A DNA stretch of 64,000 bases from Monosporascus cannonballus (GCA_004154925.1 QJNS01000086.1:8361-72360); one strand, 5' to 3'. Positions 11,421 through 24,656 are shown, counted from the stretch's first letter. Notes: generated by a model from the letters alone, not told the origin. Translations and numbers: made by a program.

Positions 11421-13482
11421 GAGGGTATCCTGTCGGTTACCTAACTGAACGGTTTAGTTTATTGGTGGCTGTCGCGATATCTATGTCAAGAGGCGGCTTC
11501 GCATCAGCGTTTTCGTAGCGACTCAGAGCCCTTGCGTTTGGTTACCACCAATGGGACTCGAAGGTGGCGGTGTCCTTTCATTATTTTGATTTGACCCCGT
11601 GCCTATAATGCGCTTATTATAAGTAGACGGTTACAAGAAAAGATACCCAATAGAAACCAGATGAAAGCGAGAGAGCCCTTAGCCCCCTTTCCAGCTACGC
11701 TGAGAAGCCTATCGGCGATTGATTACAGCTAGTGACAACTTATTAACAGTACTATAACAAACAGAACCACTACGATCAATCAGGATTCCCGCCTGTTCTC
11801 GGCACATTAGTGATTATAGTACCCTGCGAGACGCCCTCTCCGTCTGGTGGAAGCGCGCCATCACAGATAGATATCGACAGGGCCATCTCAATGCCGAAAT
11901 AGTCAGGAATAGATGGTACGCGCTTAAGAACAAGCAATTCGGGGGATAGGGTATAATTTTTATTTTATTACGCGTGTCCACCGCTTCGCTCTCCCTTCCA
12001 GATTCGCCCCCCTTCCTCGTCCATAGCCTGCTCTAGGGTCGACCGAAACCCCGGAGACAACCGCAACGGACTAGGCACTACAACGATGCGTTGGCGCGAA
12101 ACCAGCCCCTCCCCCTTCGGCGGCGACCCGTCGGCGGCGGCGGGCTTTGTGAGCAGGCGCGGCGCGGGGTCGCCTCGTCGGTCCGCTCGGAAGGGCGGAT
12201 TTATTATGCTCCCTTAGGCCCGGGGAGGTTTCGGTATAGGGGAACAAGATAGGGGGAGAGGGGGGAAATGAAGAGCCGCCAGCCCAACGAAGAGAGTCTA
12301 CCCACCATTGACGCGGTCCTTAAGATCTCTCATCAGACGTCTTTCGATCTGCCGATCCACCTTCTATCTACTGCGTAAGGAAAAGGTGAGACAGCATAGA
12401 CGAAGTGGGCGCGCTACCGGGGAGGTAGATGTATAAGCCGAAATATCGCACGGCTCCGTCTGTCAGATACGGCCATATCATCAGGAGAACTCGGGATCCA
12501 GTCTGCTCTTATCCCCCTTCGTGTATAAACCGGATAGGGGCCGGATTAGGCAGTGGTTGGGTCAGTGACGACCGGCGAATTCCCGGCGTTGTGTGCTTTT
12601 TGCTCTCCTTTGCGGCATTTATTATTACTCTTCTTCTATACAGGCGGCGGGGATCCCGGTGGGGTCTATAGAGTCGCAAAGCCTCGTCACTGACTACATG
12701 ACGTCGGTGTTATGGAGCCTCCTGGATCTACGTAGGCTAGAAATTAGGGCGGGTAAGTAGGGCCTGAGGAAAGGAGTCGCCAAGCTGTCAGGGGGGATAA
12801 CCGAACCTAGTGCTGATACAGGCAGGTCCTTGATTGGGCTAACTATCATCAGCTCTCCTACACCGGCCCTTGGTCAGAGAGTAGGTATATAAGGATCATT
12901 CTTCTTCAAGACAAGAGCAGCTTCTCAGTCTATGGGACGTCAGTACTCTATACAGTGCCGTCTCAATCATAAGCCAGACCCTCCTTTACCGTCTCATATT
13001 AATCTTAGTCCAAATGTAGGTAATGCAAACCGAAAGGCGTATCTACATGCGAGGAAATCTGCTCATCTTGGTATCATCAGTTGTAGGAAAAGTCGATGCT
13101 GAAACGTTGGCATCACTAGTACGATAAGGATGATCGCGTGATGATATAAATCTGAGATCTCTGTCGTCACGGCTCGACCTAGGCCTCGTAGACCGGGGAT
13201 AAATAATCTAGATAGTGTCATGCTGGCTGTTAATCCACATTACCGCCAGGGCGACGACGGCGAGGTGGATAAGTACCGCTTGTCATAAGACCGAACAGTC
13301 CATGAGCGTCCTGGAAAGCGAATAATCGGTCAGAATTAAGGTTTTAAAGTATCGGCTTTTTCTTCTACAATCCCTGGACCTTCGCAGCAGCGGTGCTGCG
13401 TCCTATTGAGGGATGGAATGGGATATGATAAGAACGGGGGATGAGATTACTCAAGGGGAAAGCCGATTTCAGGGGTTAAGGG
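11421..13482. other. Intergenic region between two convergent genes
   Basis: THOC1 and the RING/LON gene converge here, so this 2-kb interval should hold both 3' ends. A GC-rich patch with GGCGGC runs lies at about 12118-12170. I could not support a gene: the longest ATG frame (12429-12671) encodes a basic 80-residue peptide with a hydrophobic tail that resembles nothing known. Confidence 0.55.
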
Positions 13483-15246
13483 TCACGAGGATACTAACCG
13501 TCTGCTCGCCTCCCACTCAATGATCCACCGACAGCATATCTTCATTCTCTGTCGGACGCTCGTGGTGCTCATCAACCTATACTTCTCGTCTTCTTTGACC
13601 GGCAGAAGGCTGGCCAACCACCAAGGAAACTGTACTGGATCTGACGGGCATTCCCCGTAGATGGCGATTATTCTCGGTAGAAGCCAGGAGACGCTCCGTA
13701 TCCGCATTCTCGTTACGAAGTCAGTAGCGAAATCGACCAAGTCGCGCGTCGACATCGCGTCTAGATCGTCCAGGGATATCGGTGCCGGCGGTGAGCGAGC
13801 TGGCGCTGGCTGCTCGGGGTTTCCTGGATCTGCGCCTGCGACGTCTGTCGGCAAGGCCAAATTCCGGACAGCATATCGCGATGTTTCATAAGCTTCTACG
13901 GCTTCTTCTTCCGCCAAGCTGATATCATCAATCCTCTTAATGTTAGCGACGACATAGCCGTCCTGTTCTCCATGTCTGGTCACCCGGAAGCGTGATATAC
14001 CGCGGGTTTCCACGAGACTTCTGCCATCTGCGAAGTACTCGATATTGACGATGCGCAACAGTGTTCCGAATTCCGCGAACTCGGGTTCCCCAGGATTTGA
14101 GGAGGGAGTATGGAGAACCATACCGAAGGTCCGGTTGCCTTCCATTGCCCGCCGGATCATGAGGCGGTAGCGGGGTTCAAAGACATGGAGGAATGTCGGC
14201 ATATGCGGGAACGAAAGAGTACAGACGAACAACGGGGTGTCAAATCCGTTATAGTTGGCCTGTTGCTCTAACCTGTAGACATGCGCACGAAGTGCGACCT
14301 GGTCGGCCCATAAGCCGTTGATGATTTTTACCAGGCGTTCATTTGACGGGAGCCTGTGAGACGCGGCTTGCGGCTGGATCGACAAACCGCGCCTGCAGAT
14401 TGGACATAGGTCCGAATGGTCAAGCACACGTTGAATACATGTCCTGCAGAACGTATGGCCGCATGCCGTAGTTATCGGGTCGAGGAAGATCGCGTAGCAG
14501 ACTTGGCAGTCCATCTCTGCCCGGGTCGAGTCTTTTAACCTCACGAGCATCGCATTATCGATTTTCTCGACGGTTTCCTCAGGAGCGCCAACCGGTGCGT
14601 AGGAGACCTCGGCACTATAGTCCAACTTGCCGAGGCCTGCCATGGCGTAGGTCGCCGCTATGCGCCCACCTCTTAACACCACTGACTCCGGTTGCCTCTG
14701 CTCCAGTGAAGAAATGCCAGCGGCAGCCCATGGATCTTGCACTGCGATGTGCGTCGATACATCTTGTGCCTCCGTTACGTCTCGGTTCAGCTTTATGGCC
14801 GCCCTGACGATTGCTAATACCTTATTTAGTGTGACGTCGACGGCACAATCCTCAAGGGCATGTTCTTTCTCGCAGTCCTCAAAGGGGCACTCAAACCCTT
14901 GAAGCCGGTTGGCCGTTGCGGGCCACGATATGTTGCTTCTGACATGAGTCTCAGGAATACACTGCCTGCATAAACTATGCCCACAAGGCAGTGTCGTCGG
15001 CTCCTGAAGGATCTTAGAACATATTCGACATTGAACGAGTTTGACAATCTGCCGAGCGTCCTTGACGGCGCTCAGAAGTAGTCGAGAGGCTGACGACGGC
15101 TCCTCCGTCCCAGGAGGGTTTGGGACGGGAGTGTCGGGCCCCGTAGAGTATGAATGCGGTATTGTTGCGTTGGAAATTCCTGAGAAGTGGTGTATGCTCG
15201 ACGGCCCTACGCCTGCCTGTAGCGAGGACATGGGAATATGCTTCAT
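13483..15246 (-). CDS. Two-RING finger, LON-substrate-binding-domain protein (LONRF-like E3 ligase)
   Basis: An intronless frame of 587 residues starts at the first ATG (15246); another methionine five codons later is an alternative. RING finger 1 begins at CRICSKILQEP (about residue 73) and runs to about residue 125. RING finger 2 has the full C3HC4 pattern CQVCYAIFLDP...CGHTFCRTC...CPIC (about 247-284). A LON N-terminal (Pfam ATP-dependent protease La, domain 1) region follows from about residue 337 to 555, including FVCTLSFPHMPTFLHVFEPR. This order matches the LONRF family of likely cytosolic or nuclear E3 ubiquitin ligases. The protein has no Lon ATPase or protease domain. Role in ubiquitylation is inferred from the family. 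Confidence 0.88.
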   Translation of the reverse strand: MKHIPMSSLQAGVGPSSIHHFSGISNATIPHSYSTGPDTPVPNPPGTEEPSSASRLLLSAVKDARQIVKLVQCRICSKILQEPTTLPCGHSLCRQCIPETHVRSNISWPATANRLQGFECPFEDCEKEHALEDCAVDVTLNKVLAIVRAAIKLNRDVTEAQDVSTHIAVQDPWAAAGISSLEQRQPESVVLRGGRIAATYAMAGLGKLDYSAEVSYAPVGAPEETVEKIDNAMLVRLKDSTRAEMDCQVCYAIFLDPITTACGHTFCRTCIQRVLDHSDLCPICRRGLSIQPQAASHRLPSNERLVKIINGLWADQVALRAHVYRLEQQANYNGFDTPLFVCTLSFPHMPTFLHVFEPRYRLMIRRAMEGNRTFGMVLHTPSSNPGEPEFAEFGTLLRIVNIEYFADGRSLVETRGISRFRVTRHGEQDGYVVANIKRIDDISLAEEEAVEAYETSRYAVRNLALPTDVAGADPGNPEQPAPARSPPAPISLDDLDAMSTRDLVDFATDFVTRMRIRSVSWLLPRIIAIYGECPSDPVQFPWWLASLLPVKEDEKYRLMSTTSVRQRMKICCRWIIEWEASRRLVSS

Positions 15247-18200
15247 CCAGCTATAGTTGCAAAACGATGCGGCGCCCAAAGTCCCCCAACGACGTCGCCT
15301 GGAAAGATTGCAAGTGCATTGGCCAGATGCTCAAGGTTGCATCCTCAGGCCGGTGAACCTAAACGAGGAGAAAGGTCACCCAATAGCTTGGAGACCGGGG
15401 CCGGTTGTCAGGAACTCAGATAAACCAATATATTCTGGATCAGGGATATTAAGAAGCCAATGAAAGAAGCAGACGTTATATCCTTTGCCGCTGGGGTTGC
15501 GGTGGCCAGAAAACAGGAAGCTTCTCGATACGTGATCTAAGTACCTAGGTAGGCTAAAATAAATACCACGAGCGAATGGTGCAGGGAGGGAAAGAGGGCA
15601 AGAAGACCGAGACGCCTAAAAGCGCTCCTTCAAAGCTTCAAATGTGTCAAGCGAGTGGCTCGTACACGGAGGAAGATGTAGAGGTCATCATACATTTGTA
15701 TCTATCGGTCAAAAAAGCACTTGTCCCGGTCGATACATGGGTTTAGTGCGCAAAGGAAGGGGATGGGGAAGTCCTGACGTCGTAAGATAATACATCAAGG
15801 GAGGCTTTATCAGTGCTAGCATTGAATTGTGGGGCAACTTGCAGGTCCTTCAAATTGTCAAAGGCGGGAAGAAGGGACTAAAAGAAAGGAAGGACTATCC
15901 ACGCCAATATTATATATTAAAACCCTTATTGTCGGGTTAGAATTTGCCGATCGGGTGACAAAAGTCCCTCCGGCGGACGTGATTACCAGCGGCAGAAACC
16001 CGTCGTTGTCATTGACCCATCTGCACTTACCGATACGATCATGAGCGACGGCTTGGCTCTGCATCATATAAGGAGTATGACGTTTACATCTCGGATTCCC
16101 TTAGGGGCAAGTAAAAGCTGTGGAGGTTACCATTCCACACTCCAGCAAACCAACAAGGGCTTCTCTGTAGATACGCTTTGCGAGCCATCGATGTGAGACC
16201 TTTCGAGCATCATAATTATCTAAGAGAGAGCTCTCCTCGCGACTTAAGTCAAGCAAGTGTCATGGCAGCCTGCTCCCCTTGCCTACTGTACCTATTTCAT
16301 GCTTGGCGCCAAAGGGTACATTAACCCATCAATACAACTTCACTTACCGCGCCGGCATGGCGCTTCGACGGGCGTCATGAGTCTGTCGCGCCAACCATGA
16401 AACGCGGCCAAACACTTCATTCATGTATGACGTGGCAACGGCCCCCCCGGGAGGCTACTAGTCGAAGCTCATAGTAGGCGTTTTAGCCTTTCTAGCACGT
16501 GTCTATATCGTTAGAGCACACGACTACCCTGACACCGCAACCCAGTTCGTTGCGCGGCTAACCAGTTTCCATGATCCTATCAGTATCAGTACGATTAACT
16601 CAAACAAAGTAGTGGGGAAGTCTTCATGACTTCGTCAGAGGACATTAGCCTCATGCAATTGCTTCATAAGCTTTGGAAACTCCGAGGATGTTATGCATTT
16701 AGGGAGTTCAAGTCTTGCCGGACGGACACCATTGACCTACAGCTCGAGCGAGCGCAAAGGATGGCATCATTTCAATCCATGTCGCCATCCGAATTCGCCC
16801 CCTATGGGCGGCACGTATCAAACCCATCGTCCACATCGGAAGCAGCAAGATGCCTGAAAGATAGCATAGCAGGTCTCAGTAGAGGAGGACGCTTATCAGT
16901 CCGCCAGGGCATCCGGCTGGCTCCACCAGAGGGATTCATCACTCCCGACTCCTTTTTACGAAGCTGAACATTTTCTGTATAATCCGTGGGAGCAAGCCCG
17001 CAAGGCCACAAGCGTGTGGTGTCTTAAGCTGAATTAAGCTTTTTCTCTCCTCCGTCCGGCGTACCCGAGGATCTGGAATGCCTATGGGGGGCTAATGGAA
17101 CTACTACCGGGTGAAAATTAAAAATCTCCACCAGGGCCAGCCAACGTCAGCTATACCGTAGACTTCGGCCTCAGAGCCTTGAGCTACATTATCAGTAGGA
17201 TCTGGGTATATCCCACGTGCAATCTGAGTCATGACATCCAGTGGCCACGCTTGAGCGGTAGCCCCTGGGCCATGAACCCTTACTTAACAAGGGCAGGAAC
17301 AGCGCGAGGCTGAACAGCTGCAACGCCCGTCAACCACAGCTGGTGTCTACTGAGAGTAAAACCATGCTGTCTGGCTAATATGCCTAACCCTCTCTAAGCG
17401 AGCATGCCAAGTATCGGGTTGAGTAAGGCATCCCTATCAGATCGCCCTTAGGGACGGTCCAAGATGTCAGGTACCGAGCGACCTATACTATTGTAGGCCG
17501 AGGACAGGAAAATCGGAATGCCTAAAAGATAATCTGAACAATTCGAATCCCTCGCTAGCGCGCCCTCTCAGGGGTTGCGAACGGGTCGGCAGGGTCTGAA
17601 GCATACGCAAGTCTGTCATCCGCATCCCAAAACTCAGGATTCTGTATTGAGTCGTGGCTTCGGTGCTGCGGGATTGCTTGGTAATGTCTCTAAGGATGTC
17701 GTCCCTGTGTCCATACCGCCGCAAGCGATATGGAAGCACGCTAAGCAGGAGTATGCTAGTCATGTGCTTGATACCCGCGTGGTGAGTGGAAGCCGTGTTA
17801 TGCAGCCAGAACAGAAACTGACAGAGCTCACCCGTGTCCATAAGGGATAGATAGATCGATAACTTAAGTGGAGGAATAAGGTCAGCATTTCTCTATGAAT
17901 ACTCCATCCATCGGGGGGCGATGCACCACGAAGTATCAAGAATCCAATGAAAGATTCCACAGTCAGTAGAGACGCTATTCGGGAAAGTATATGTTCAAGG
18001 CCACACGGATAAGGTCGTTGCTGCGGGTATTATCATATCGTTCTACCGTATGGCTTCTTGCGTTCGTTGATGGCGCATAAGGGCCTGATTATACAGCTTC
18101 AAGGGGACGGCCCAATAACAAACAAAAGGGTTAAGGCCTCCCGAATATATCAGCCGTGCCCATTTCGGGTGCCGCCAATTCAGCCATAGATATTTCTGAG

Positions 18201-19904
18201 TTCTTCACGATACTTTATTGTACATGGCAATAGCCCTGTGACGAACGTTGTAGCCGCAGGAATATATATGAATAACCCGACAGAAGACCCCCTAACTTAG
18301 GGGTCCTAGGAACGCGTAGGCTCTCCATTTCTATCATGCGCTGCCATTCATCGGGGCCTCCGATCTAGAGAGTATACGATGGGGCCACCACCGCTGCGTC
18401 TACCTATCAAAGGGGTCTTCCAACGCGGAGAGATGGATTGCCGCCGCCTGTCTCTGCCCCCGTCTTCATCCACGTCCCCGTCGTTACCGGCCCGAACCCC
18501 TCGTAGCGAATGCATGTACCGCGAAGGGCGCGTTTGCTCGGACCTGTGGTGTATAGAAGAAGATAGTTATTTTCCCTCGCCCACACGGCCCCACCCGCAC
18601 CGGAGTTCAAGGGAGGAGTCGCGGGAATCGGAGATAGACACCTGAGGCCGTCGTTGTGTGTGGAGATGGCGGTCCATAAAATGCCCCGGAAACACCCCCC
18701 TCCTTCCCAAGCCTAAAGGATTTCCTGCAGTGTTCAGACATCACCCCATCGTTGTCCTATGAAATACCTAGTCAGTGACCTGCAGGACGGCACGAGAGTG
18801 ACTAATATTCTGTAGCTGGTGATGCTTGGTGCGACTCGGTGGTAAGTTGAATATATATAATCCCGAAGGGCATTCGGGGCAATGTACGTAGTGATAGTCG
18901 TCAACGGCCATGGCTAGCTCAATGGCCGAGGCGGGCTTCTATGTATCGCGTGAGCGTGCTTCTTCTATACGGCTAGTTACATGGACAACAGCGGACTGGC
19001 AGTTATTACTACTACGAAGGCGCCACCCCTGTGGGGTACTGGCCCCTACGTCGAGCATGTCAACGTTAGCCCTAACTAGCCTTATCAGCCACAGTGTAGC
19101 AGCTTTGCACACTCCAGGGTTGTTGTCGGTTACCCCTAGGTAGTAGTTGCCGTGCAAATGAAATCCGCAGGAGGCCTCGAGGCAGCAAGAGGACACGTGA
19201 ATTCAACCGGCAGGTCGTCTAGGCGAGCAACTGAAACAAGGACCTATCTGCTATGGATATATTCAATGATGACAATTCTATAAGACTAAAACTAGACAAA
19301 GAAAATACGGTTGTTCAGAACCATCTATCTATTCCCAAAAAACAGCTCCCTCCACATCAAAAAAATCGCAAACTTTTTAAGTCACGCCAATCACCAGCCA
19401 CCTGGCCGGGGTTGCGGTAACATTCGTTCGGCACGGGCCGTAGCAGGCGGCGTTCAGTCACATGTGGCATCGGCATGCCCGCATGGCTCCTGCCGTCCCG
19501 GATCCAACATTCCAACATATCCTTGGCATGTCCTGGCGTTTCCGTGGCTTTCAAAATCCCGGGGGGGGGGGGGGGGGGGGGGTATTTNNNNNNNNNNCCC
19601 CCCCCCCCCCCCCCCCCCCCCCCCCCGTCTGATTGTCAGACCTACGTCCGGTGTCCCTGGGGTCCATTCGCCGGGCTCGGCGCGGAGTGGCATTCTCCTC
19701 AAGGTTTTCGCGAAGCGTAGTTGGTAGCCGACGGGTCTCCTGACCCGCGGCGGTTATGGGTTTGCACTTGCATTCCTGGGTGTTATTTCAAGAAACCCTG
19801 GGTCGCATGACTGGCTCCATTTTGTTCTCCTATCACTTGGGTCAGCTTCGCCTTCAGGATGGAGGGATATCATGAGAGTGGGGTGCGAAACTTACATTTT
19901 TCAT
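15247..19904. other. Long gene-poor interval with a scaffold gap
   Basis: About 4.7 kb separates the LONRF-like gene from the C2H2 regulator. The small frames found here have no recognisable domains and unconvincing composition. It contains a GTACCTAGGTAGG motif at 15541-15553, the homopolymer-flanked assembly gap at 19561-19626, and otherwise featureless sequence. Confidence 0.5.
19561..19626. other. Assembly gap flanked by a 22-G run and a 29-C run
   Basis: The sequence reads 22 G, TATTT, ten N, then 29 C. The ten-N block marks a scaffold join of unknown true length. Flanking runs that are complementary to one another look like polymerase or assembly failure at a homopolymer, or a real G/C tract that could not be crossed. 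Confidence 0.95.
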
Positions 19905-22900
19905 TCAGCCAGAGGCATGGCCGTAAGACCGTCTAAAGGTCTCCTGGGTACCATGGGTCTTCCTGGTGCCAAGGAGCTTCTGGGTGATCTTCCCCATGGC
20001 TTCCAAGTGGTCCCTAGCGGTAACGAGGTACCCTAGATGCTCGAAAGCATCCGGAACACTGTACTCCTGGAGATAATTCTGGAGGGCTTGTTTGTGCTGG
20101 TTCCACTCATTGATCATGGGCTGTTCTACTGCCTTGAGAGCGGCAGCGACGTCTGCAGCCTGTGCGGATCTTGAAGACTGCTTTCGGCTGCTGGAGCCAC
20201 TCTCCAGGGTATCCTTGTTCTTCCTCTTTCGACCCTTGGTTGAGTGGGAGCTTGCAGCCTGTCCGGACGGAGGAGATCCGCTCATATTGAGTGAGCTTCC
20301 ATTGTCGTTATGCACGCGTCTCATATGGTCCTTAAGGTTCCATTGGCGCGGGAATCCGTTTCCGGGGAGGGCTCGGTCGCATCCTTCGTATGTGCATAAG
20401 TAAGGCTTGTCACCGTGGCCGTGCATAGCATGGGCCTCCCGTTCATGTCTGAGGAGGCAAGCAGTCGACGAGAAGCGGGCATTCTCGCAGGAGTCCATCT
20501 TGCATCGGTAGGGCTTGAGGTGAGAATCCACGAATTTGCTGGACCATGTTAGATGGACGAAAGGGGAAAGCTCTGCACGATCGGTAGTACTTACTCGTAA
20601 TTGCACTTCAGCTTCTCAGGCTTGTGGTTGCAGCCAGATTGGCCTTCCCATGGGCAATGGAATAGTCCATCCGCCTGGGGAAATGCGTTTCGGTATAAAG
20701 GGTGATCTCGGGCAGAAGATTCACCCTCGCCACTGGTACGACGAGTAAAGGAAGGGGGCAAGACAAATGCGTCCTCACTGAGAACAGCTCCATTAGCATC
20801 GTCCGTGGACATCATGCACATCTGCCGGTCCAGGCTGCAGGGGTCATAAACGTCAGAATCTCCGTTGCCCCTAGTGCTTTTCGTCGAAACGTACCTAGGT
20901 GACATGCCGTTCATAACTGGCGAAGAGTTGTTGGTGTGTGCTGGGGAAGTCCCCAAGGGCATCGACCACGAGGATGCATCCTCAGGAATTCCAGGAGAAG
21001 AGATTCGAGATTCCACCGGGCTGAGAGAACCCCAAGAGTTTGAAGGAGAATTACCTGCAAGACTTGCATCGAAATTCAATTGCATGTGGCTGGGGTCAAT
21101 GTGCTGCTGCGTCATGCCTGGCGCAAGAACAGCGGGAGAATATGGCAATCCATCAGCTGGAAACCCTGCGCTCATGGGGAGCGTCGGATAAAACATCTGG
21201 GAAGAAACCGAGTGGGCATCCGATTCCGGAAGGAGATACGCGTCCATCTGGGCATTACCTGACATGTCAAAATTCGACATCTGGGAACTTTGAGACACGG
21301 TTGAGACAATTCTTGGTCGGCTCTTACGTGAAGAGGCCTTGATAGTCCTATTCTTGTGGCTTCCGCAGGAGCTACGTGAGCTGATCCGTCTCATTGGCTC
21401 TGCCACAGCAGGTGGGTGTTCCGAAGCAATCCATTTGCTAGACATGTCATCCACGGTCTCCGTTTGGTCCTGTCCATGGCCTCTGGGGGCCATCTGGCCA
21501 TATGTATAATGGAATTCTTCCTCTCCGTTGAAGTTCTGTGTACCTTCAGTTGACGGATCCCATACTGAACCATGTAGGTCAGCATGTCCTGTCTGAGAAT
21601 AAAGAAAAGGTCCACTGGTAGTAGATAGCAGGTTTCCTTGGGAATATGAGCTGTAATCACTGAGGTTAGGTTAGTGTACTGTTTTCCACTACCCAGCGGG
21701 CGAAATCAATCTGCTCCGAATCACAAAAACAAAATGAAATAACGTTCCGTCTGGCACAACTTTGTTCCTATAGGCACATCGGTTAGTTTTCAGCGCTCAC
21801 GTAAAGGGCTACTGTGTACAGACCAAGACGGATGTCTCTGAGGACGAGCTCGACGAGGCGTTTTTCCAAGGGCTAGCATTCGGCTGATCATCCGGAAGAC
21901 ATGTCCAGGCTAAGTCCGGGAGGCCAACGGATAAAAAAGAAGCAGAAGCAAGCAAAACGTATTTATATTCAAACATCCATTGGGAAACCAGGATCCAGGT
22001 AAGAAGGTCTGTTGATGTAGGAAAGAACCAGCGGTTAGTTAACACGACGCGAAAAATCAAAGGCTCAAGGCCGACAAAGCTGGCGGAGGATGTATACGTA
22101 CGGTGGTTGTTAAAGATCAATTGCCCTCTTCCGTTGGTTATGGTTGCGCTCCATGAATCGGCGAACAGAAAACGTCATGCCTACCGGGGTGAAGGAGACC
22201 TGGAAATGCAATCCCTCGTGGGATGTGGTCCGGGCTGGGTTGAACAAGCGATTGGTAGGCCGGAACACGGAATCATGAAAAACGTTGGATTCTCCTGGGT
22301 CGGTCAAGTCCAGCTACTCTACATTACCACCGAATATGCGAAGCAATGCAGCGGAAACAAGAGCACTCGACTTTGGAAGTCCGGAAAGCCTGCACACAAA
22401 AACTGGAGTCTCAAAAGGGTCGGTACAAGGTATCATTGGCAAACATCCTGGTCCTGAATATCCTTGGTGCGAACGGTATGATCCCCTGGGCTGATATCTT
22501 AAACGGAAACGAAACAGTAATTCTCCAGGTAGAGTCGAAGAAATCCAGACGGTATGCTGTTGTCACATTGATCGTTCGGGCAATACTCACCGTCATATCA
22601 AAGAGCAATGCTCATAAAAGCTTTCTGTTTGAGCTCCTCTGAGTGTCGGCTTTGTTAGCCGGTCGTAGCCAGCCGCTCGCAGATTGCTGAGCCTCAGAAC
22701 TGATAACTCCGGCGAAGAAATCTTAAAGGTACGGGTCCACGGTAAGGGTCCTGTCCTGTCCACGGGATCCTATGATGGCTCCTTTCCTTGAAATGGATTC
22801 CATGGCAGTATTAAACGGTCCTGGGCAGCTAGGAGAGCAGAACACTTGCCAATGCTCCAACGTATTTGAGTACAGTACAAGACGATTGCGGTACATGAGC

Positions 22901-23038
22901 GTGCAATGAAAATCAACCTGAAGACCCGGTAGAAATGGAAATTAATGCAATATACCTCGCGGGAGTCTGGACGTCGTCCATGTCTAATGAGTTGTAGTTG
23001 GACATCGTGTCCTGGTGTGAAGCAACCATGGCGGCCAT
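19905..23038 (-). CDS. C2H2 zinc-finger transcription regulator with a 1.3-kb first coding intron
   Basis: Three exons fit in phase: 22956-23038, 20595-21659 and 19905-20538, encoding 593 residues. The small last intron is 20539-20594 (GTAAGT, CTAAC, CAG); splicing it creates CNYDKFVDSHLKPYRC, a well-conserved join. The first intron (21660-22955) is about 1296 bp. Exon 1 ends in AG and the next exon starts with T, which completes a serine codon and avoids an in-frame TAA. The protein has a long Ser/Pro/Asn-rich N-terminus, a Cys/His-rich CPWEG...CNHKPEKLKC segment, then two C2H2 fingers (about residues 393-421 and 430-460), a basic KGRKRKNK motif and a helical C-terminus. Nuclear DNA binding is inferred; I cannot name the ortholog. 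Exon 1 is the least certain part. Confidence 0.78.
21660..22955 (-). other. Unusually long intron in the C2H2 regulator
   Basis: The donor is AG|GTATAT at 22955 and the acceptor is CTAACCTCAG|T at 21660, with a good branch-point motif. Short frames inside it on either strand resemble nothing. Fungal coding introns are usually under 150 bp, so this length suggests a regulatory intron, an alternative promoter, or a missed exon. Confidence 0.6.
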
Positions 23039-24656
23039 GGATCCTGTGGGCTAAGAAATCCTGATAGGCAACTCTGGGTAGTGTCCTTGCGGAATGGGAG
23101 TGGCTTCTCTCTTCTCCGGACGTAATCTTGTGGGAACAAGATAGTCGGTGTATGTAAGATGTCGTACAGATGATCCTGCTGGGTATGATAATTCAAAAGC
23201 ACGGCCTGTTGCTGGGTTGGGTATAAAGCGTGTGGGCTCCTGTGCAATGGATGGAGTAGAAGGTCAGGTGGGTTTTGTTGAGACGAGATCGGTGTAGATG
23301 AATATGGGTCGGGTCGGGGATGTCGTTGGGCAGGAATACTTTGGTTTGGGCTGAAAACTAAGAGGGAAGGATGGAAATTGGGCATGGAAAGGGGATATGA
23401 GGGTTTTATTGTCGCCATACGCAGGAAAACGAACAGGGGGTTGGGCAATGGAAATTGCGCATTGGTTGACAGGATGACAAGCGTGTTGTCGTGGCATGCA
23501 GACAAGCAAGACTTGTCGCCAATTCCCCGCTCTGAAGCCCTTGCAATGATCCATCGCATCGACAATGATTCGTTGACGATGGACGCCCGGTCCCCCTCAA
23601 GATTCTCCTCTGTCCATTCATTTCCCTTCCTTTGCTTCCCTCTGATGTGTTTTCTGACTTTAGGCCATTTTGCTGGCCTTTTCCTCCTGCAGTTGCAATA
23701 GGCTCAGTCTGAGTTGGCAGTTGGGACGTGGTCAGTCGCTCGTTTATTTCCTTGGTTCGAGGAAGACCGTCGCAGCCCATGTGGGGGATTGTGAACGATT
23801 GACAGCCTATCGAGCCTGATATATGCAGCGTGCCGAGACGTGACAAGGGCCATGGCTGCAGAGCCAACACAGCATTGCAGTCCCAACTCATCTGAAACTG
23901 GGGGGAAATTTCTTGCGGAGTTCTCGTCCGGCAGTCAGTCACCCATTGAAAACCCTCGTGGGCTGCATCAGATTTTCGTTTCTTTTGAAAGTGTGAATGG
24001 GAAATGTGGAGCGAGTGCAATTATGAAGTACCGACGGATGCAACAAACTCCTCCGAACTTTACTGGTGACTGCCGACTAACATAGAAAACAAGTCGGTGA
24101 GCATCAAATTCTTCTTCGCTAGCCCATGCAAAGGGCTTAGCCAGCCAGCCACAAAACCAGTACTTCCCTCCTTCAAGCAAGTATTGTTATGTGCGTAAGT
24201 CCGCTGTCCACGTCGCGGAATCGAATACCATGTGCCACCAGTTCGTGTTGGAATTCCAATCCCGATTAACCCGACATATGTGCATCATCAGCGTCTCCCT
24301 TTACCCAGATCCCGCGAGTGAAGACACTGAATGAAAGGCAGCCTTCCGTCGAGGGTAAAATGTCTTGCGTCTTTGCGGGGTCGCATCCAGACGTCCTACG
24401 CTATAACAAGGCTTTCTAGAACGGCTTCTAGCTCTAGACGGCATCGAGTGGCTTACCAACGGCCGACTACCTCCGTGTCGTTGTTTGATATACCCCGGAC
24501 TAATCATCACCAATGCCTCGCTGACCTGTTACCTGGTGTGTTGGTTGGTTGTGGGTAACGGAAGAGGCAGGTAGTGTAGCTTAACCGGACTCTTGAAGTC
24601 GAACAAGGTATATGCATCCATTGTAATTACACATCCACTCCATCTTCCCACGGTTG
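23039..24656. promoter_or_regulatory. Upstream region of the C2H2 regulator
   Basis: This 1.6-kb interval lies between the start of the C2H2 gene and the stop codon of the Zn2Cys6-type gene, both on the minus strand. It is rich in polypyrimidine stretches (for example about 23610-23700). It probably holds the promoter and a long 5' leader. No gene is supported. Confidence 0.45.

Noticed and set aside
12429..12671. 80-codon frame with a hydrophobic C-terminus
   Set aside because: No homology, no promoter context and no conserved features; a chance frame is the simpler explanation.
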